A DNA stretch of 64,000 nt, taken from the NCBI GenBank assembly GCA_023014365.1, contig JAEBUN010000002.1, positions 868,001-932,000 on the forward strand, given 5' to 3'. The notes under the pieces are model-generated. The model did not search any database and was not told where the DNA came from. It saw nothing but the letters and a program-made list of their open reading frames with translations. This DNA comes from Lepiota brunneoincarnata. Taxonomy: Eukaryota > Basidiomycota > Agaricomycetes > Agaricales > Agaricaceae. The stretch's first letter is position 1; the number at the start of each line of letters is the position of its first letter. Made by a program: the position numbers and the translations under genes. Below, one piece after another: positions 60,874 through 64,000 of the stretch.

Positions 60874-62138
60874 GTCGGTGAGTACGAAAGCCGGTTTTTC
60901 TGAGTGAAACGAGCACCAGTTCCAGACGTTCTGAGGTAGAGAGTGTTAAGAGAGTAAGTGGCGGAGTTTAAACTAGGCCTGGTTATGTTACTTGCGCGGT
61001 TCTGCGTGGGTAATTGCCATTTATATAGATCACAAGGATCCGCTGTTCCTTGGCAGTCACCTCCCCACTAACGGAAAAGCCTTGAAGGGAGTTCAAACCC
61101 GACTCGCAAACAAAACAACGCGTGGGATCCTCTGTATCGAAAACACCGCTTTTCGCAGAGTACAAGAGGCGATTTTTCCACAACCGCCCACAAGGAGTCC
61201 ATGTTGACTCCTACGACCCCCGTGGATATTTTGGGAGAACAAGTCACACTTTAATCTTGCCAACATCGCCATGCGGATGGCAACCGTAATTAGGTGCCAC
61301 CGCTTCCCATGTTATATCAGCTCGCGGCTGGTGCTTGAACAGCTGGAACCAGCATGGATAGTAGACTTTGAGCTTAAGGCATATGGGAACCGATACCCCA
61401 CACGGGTTGCGACAACCCGCCAAACGCCGAAACGTGCCAGAATACGGCCGCCACGGAGCCTAAAAGGGGTTCTTCAAAACTTCCCCTGCATCTTGGGGGC
61501 ATCTAATAAAACACACGAGGTGCACACGGTGAAATGATGGGCCATTGCTGTTATGAATCAGGCAACTACAGAAACTGATGCCTCCCCATCTTCGTGCACT
61601 TCATGGGCTTTGACACCAAACAATTCATCATCTTGAGAATGATCCGTAAGCCGCACCAACAGCCCCCTTTTCCTCACGATGTCGACAAGCTTGGAGTGGA
61701 GTGAGGCCGCCCATCGATTGGAAGTTTCCGTTTTCCGGGGACTCCCAACCTGACACCTTGCGGGTTGATTGCGAATTTGTCAAACGACCCTGATGGATGC
61801 CTGATTAAGCCTGAGACTAGGCCCGAAACGTTATGTCACGATCAATCCCGGAGGCGCTAGGAAGGGCCAAAGTTATTCAATAAAAAAAAAGTATCTTCCC
61901 AACCAGGCCGTGGCGCGGGCCGTCTGGGAGCATTTTACATGTACGTGTGTCATCTGCAATGGAAAAATGCTACATCCCAGGGTATTACAAGAGGATCAAT
62001 GTTATTTCTAATCTAGATCACAGAAGGCACAGGAAGTACACAGCATCTGTCAGAAAAAAATATAAATAGCCGTACCGATCTGCTGTGGAGGTGCAAACAA
62101 CATACGTGTGGGACCAAGGACTTTCATGGGCTCCAACT
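60874..62138. other. Gene-free 1.3 kb between KDM5 and the Bst1 gene
   Basis: The left part must contain the KDM5 promoter. Short open frames on both strands at 60.98-61.2 and 61.27-61.54 kb show no family. A hammerhead-like motif lies at 61790-61840 and a short A-run follows at about 61881-61889. It resembles the remnant of a retroelement end rather than a gene. Confidence 0.4.
61790..61840 (+). ncRNA. Degenerate hammerhead-ribozyme-like motif
   Basis: The order CTGATxx - GCCT / AGGC hairpin - CGAAAC - GTTATGTC matches the core of small hammerhead ribozymes found in Penelope-like and related retroelements. GAAAC is at 61825-61829, a hairpin GCCT-GAGACT-AGGC at 61809-61822, and CTGATTA (61801-61807) or CTGATGG (61790-61796) supplies the other core strand. 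Neither version is the exact CTGANGA, so activity is doubtful. A possible cleavage triplet GTC lies at 61835-61837. Confidence 0.35.
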
Positions 62139-64000
62139 TCAAGGTTCGGGAGCCGTCCATGGGGCGCCACCCCAGTATCGCCGACCAATTCGTACGCCCA
62201 CCAACAGGCCGACCGCAATTTTTCCCGCATCAAAGATTTTATATGGCTGCGTTCCTCCGACCAAGAAGGAGGTGATGGCCACGAATGCGAACAGCCACCG
62301 CGTAGATATTTTACTCTCAAAGCTGCGAGTCTCAAATAGTCAGGGCTCTGAAAATCGCAAGACATACATGTCGCACCTTTGGCGGATCAAGGTCGGTGTC
62401 GGTGTCCATGAGGCAAAATCCACCAATATTAAGAACGGTGCCACATTCAAGAAAAAGTGGTCACCATCAAAAGGCGTCGTCAGTCCGGCTGTGAGCAACG
62501 TCCTCACCCAAACCGCTAGTACCGGGGCCACAAGGGGCAAGAGCCATGTCATGAATAGCAAAATATGCAAGTTGAGGTGATGGTTATTCTGTCGAATAAC
62601 AACCCGTTCTCTCGTTCGTTCGTCCGTGCGCGACTGATTGGATCCATCCTCTTGGCCGGAATGGCCGGACAGGGGATAATCCTCCACAACACGATCAGCG
62701 GGGGCTACGTGTCCAAAAGCAGCGCAGACGAGGAACTGGTACATCCAACAGCCCAAAAAGGCGACTTGCCATGGCACAAACAAGAAAATCAATGCAAAAA
62801 TAGTGCACATCGAGACAATCGTGGATCGGCCAACGCTCGACCCTTCGCTCCTCCTGCAGGGGTCAAGGGTGTTAACGAGAAGCTGTCAGGTGACTTGTTC
62901 AACGCTCCACTTACCTTGCCGCAAGCATTCTACCCAATGGCATCGACATCGACAACGACATCCGCAAGACCCACCAACTCACAGTGATTAATCCGGAAGC
63001 GATGAGCAAAATTAACGGAGCTAGGGACGCAGATAGCCCGGGATTCCCAAGCCCCAAATAGAGTTCTTTAGGCCACGGCAGAAAAGAAGTCAATACTGAT
63101 GCAGGTAGCATGAAACGCGACAGCACCCTCTCGTAACGTCGTAGCGATTGGGTAATGGATGGCGTAAGCGCTGGATACCAGTTGTCAAAAATCGGGTTAG
63201 CATCCATTTCTTGGAACTGGAGCGGTAGCGATACATACCACCCCTGTCATAGGTACCCAATCCCAAGAACAGGAGAAGGGCCGATACACCAGCAGCCCAG
63301 CTGATAAGGGTTATAAGGTACCGTGACGCACATCGCCCTAACGTTGCGGACCAGTCTAGAGATATCTCCAGTCCTGTAAGTTGGTCGATGCAACCCGAAC
63401 TCCCAGACGAATATATGATGAGATGGAGACCCTGTGTTTTCTTGGCTAGCGTGCTCTGGTATGGAGCGGGGTGGTGTGTATGTAGGAAGATACGTCGGTC
63501 CCCTGCTACCATCAAGGGATAATAATGTGTCTCGACCGAATGCGAGGTGTGAACCACGATAGGTGCCAAAAGGGGGTCTAAATACTATCGGGTCACCACA
63601 GAAATAAAATTAAATGTTGATGAACCCCCACCCACCAGAACATGCGCTAGCCTCCGTGAACCGTGGGATAAGACGGTACACGACGAGGGCATGGGTCAAC
63701 AGGTGCGGAAAACGGACATCGAGCCTCAACGAGTCCTTCGCCTCAATACCCACAAACACATTCTGAAAAAGCAGAGCTGAAGTGGCACAGAATCCGATTA
63801 AACCGTGCATTGCTAAATCTAACTCAATTGACGTACATATGGTTGAGATGACATGCGTGACGGCTTCTCGGTGGCCGAATCCTGCAACCACCCAGCCATC
63901 ACCTTGACCATTTTCAGCCTTGACACCTATCCATTGGCCTCGTGATCTTGTAACTTCCACTTCAAATAATACAACTCCATCGGACTCGTCAACACCACCA
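62139..64000 (-). CDS. BST1: GPI inositol-deacylase Bst1/PGAP1-like, C-terminal part (runs off window)
   Basis: Bst1/PGAP1 is an ER multi-pass enzyme that removes the acyl chain from GPI inositol and aids ER exit of GPI proteins. The lipase domain with its catalytic Ser lies beyond the right edge. What remains is the lumenal beta-rich part (TRSRGQWIGVKAENGQGDGW, DVRFPHLLTHALVVYRL, APIVVHTSHSVETHYYPL, GLEISLDWSATLGRCASRYL) and many helices, including MCTIFALIFLFVPWQVAFLG and LHILLFMTWLLPLVAPVLAV. A final exon with WLFAFVAITSFLVGGTQPYK stops at 62139. Several introns interrupt it and I have not fixed every boundary. I see no frame break. The assignment rests on the lumenal segment and the helix-rich end; a related ER membrane protein is a weaker alternative. 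Confidence 0.7.

Overview
This is a 64-kb piece of a filamentous fungus nuclear genome, almost certainly a mushroom-forming basidiomycete (Agaricomycetes). The evidence is gene density near one per 2.5 kb, many introns of 40-65 nt with GTRNGT-type donors, divergent gene pairs with very short promoters, and proteins that look most like Agaricales versions: Virilizer, KDM5/Lid2, an UDS-domain septation protein, MDM34, CorA/Mnr2 and a sedolisin family. All assignments come from reading the translations; no search was run.

Layout. 0-4 kb: a frame-broken membrane protein. 4.4-7.3 kb: THO subunit THOC3/Tex3 and an epoxide-hydrolase-type alpha/beta hydrolase, both on minus. 7.7-10.3 kb: a Btz-domain (CASC3/Barentsz-like) RNA-binding protein. 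10.9-20.6 kb: three tandem minus-strand sedolisins (S53); copy C is intact, while copies A and B are closely related and carry frame breaks. 21-37.7 kb is a compact housekeeping block: eIF3m, a DUF2009 protein, a STIMATE-like membrane protein, Sec18/NSF, a gene-poor 3.3 kb with duplicated sec18 3' sequence, protein phosphatase inhibitor 2 (Glc8), NAD-dependent methylenetetrahydrofolate dehydrogenase (MTD1) and ORM1. 37.8-41.8 kb: Virilizer. 43-45.1 kb: a seven-helix protein of unknown function. 45.9-51.5 kb: divergent MDM34 and UDS-domain genes, then an intron-bearing tRNA-Arg(UCU). 51.9-60.9 kb: a CorA-type Mg2+ transporter convergent with a KDM5 histone demethylase. 60.9-62.1 kb: gene-free, with a hammerhead-like motif. 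62.1-64 kb: the C-terminal part of the GPI inositol-deacylase Bst1/PGAP1, running off the window.

The genes do not form one pathway. Several touch mRNA biogenesis (THOC3, Btz, Virilizer, eIF3m), others membrane and lipid homeostasis (Sec18, ORM1, MDM34, STIMATE-like, Bst1). The sedolisin cluster is the only clear accessory locus.

The most striking feature of the window is a set of about 17 places in nine genes where a conserved reading frame is broken. Every unambiguous one is explained by a single extra base and none by a missing base, while ten neighbouring genes are clean. Insertion-biased assembly error is the leading explanation, with real decay plausible for the sedolisin copies. Two GC-AG introns, a 5-nt microexon in Virilizer and a 37-nt intron in the Btz gene are also worth checking.
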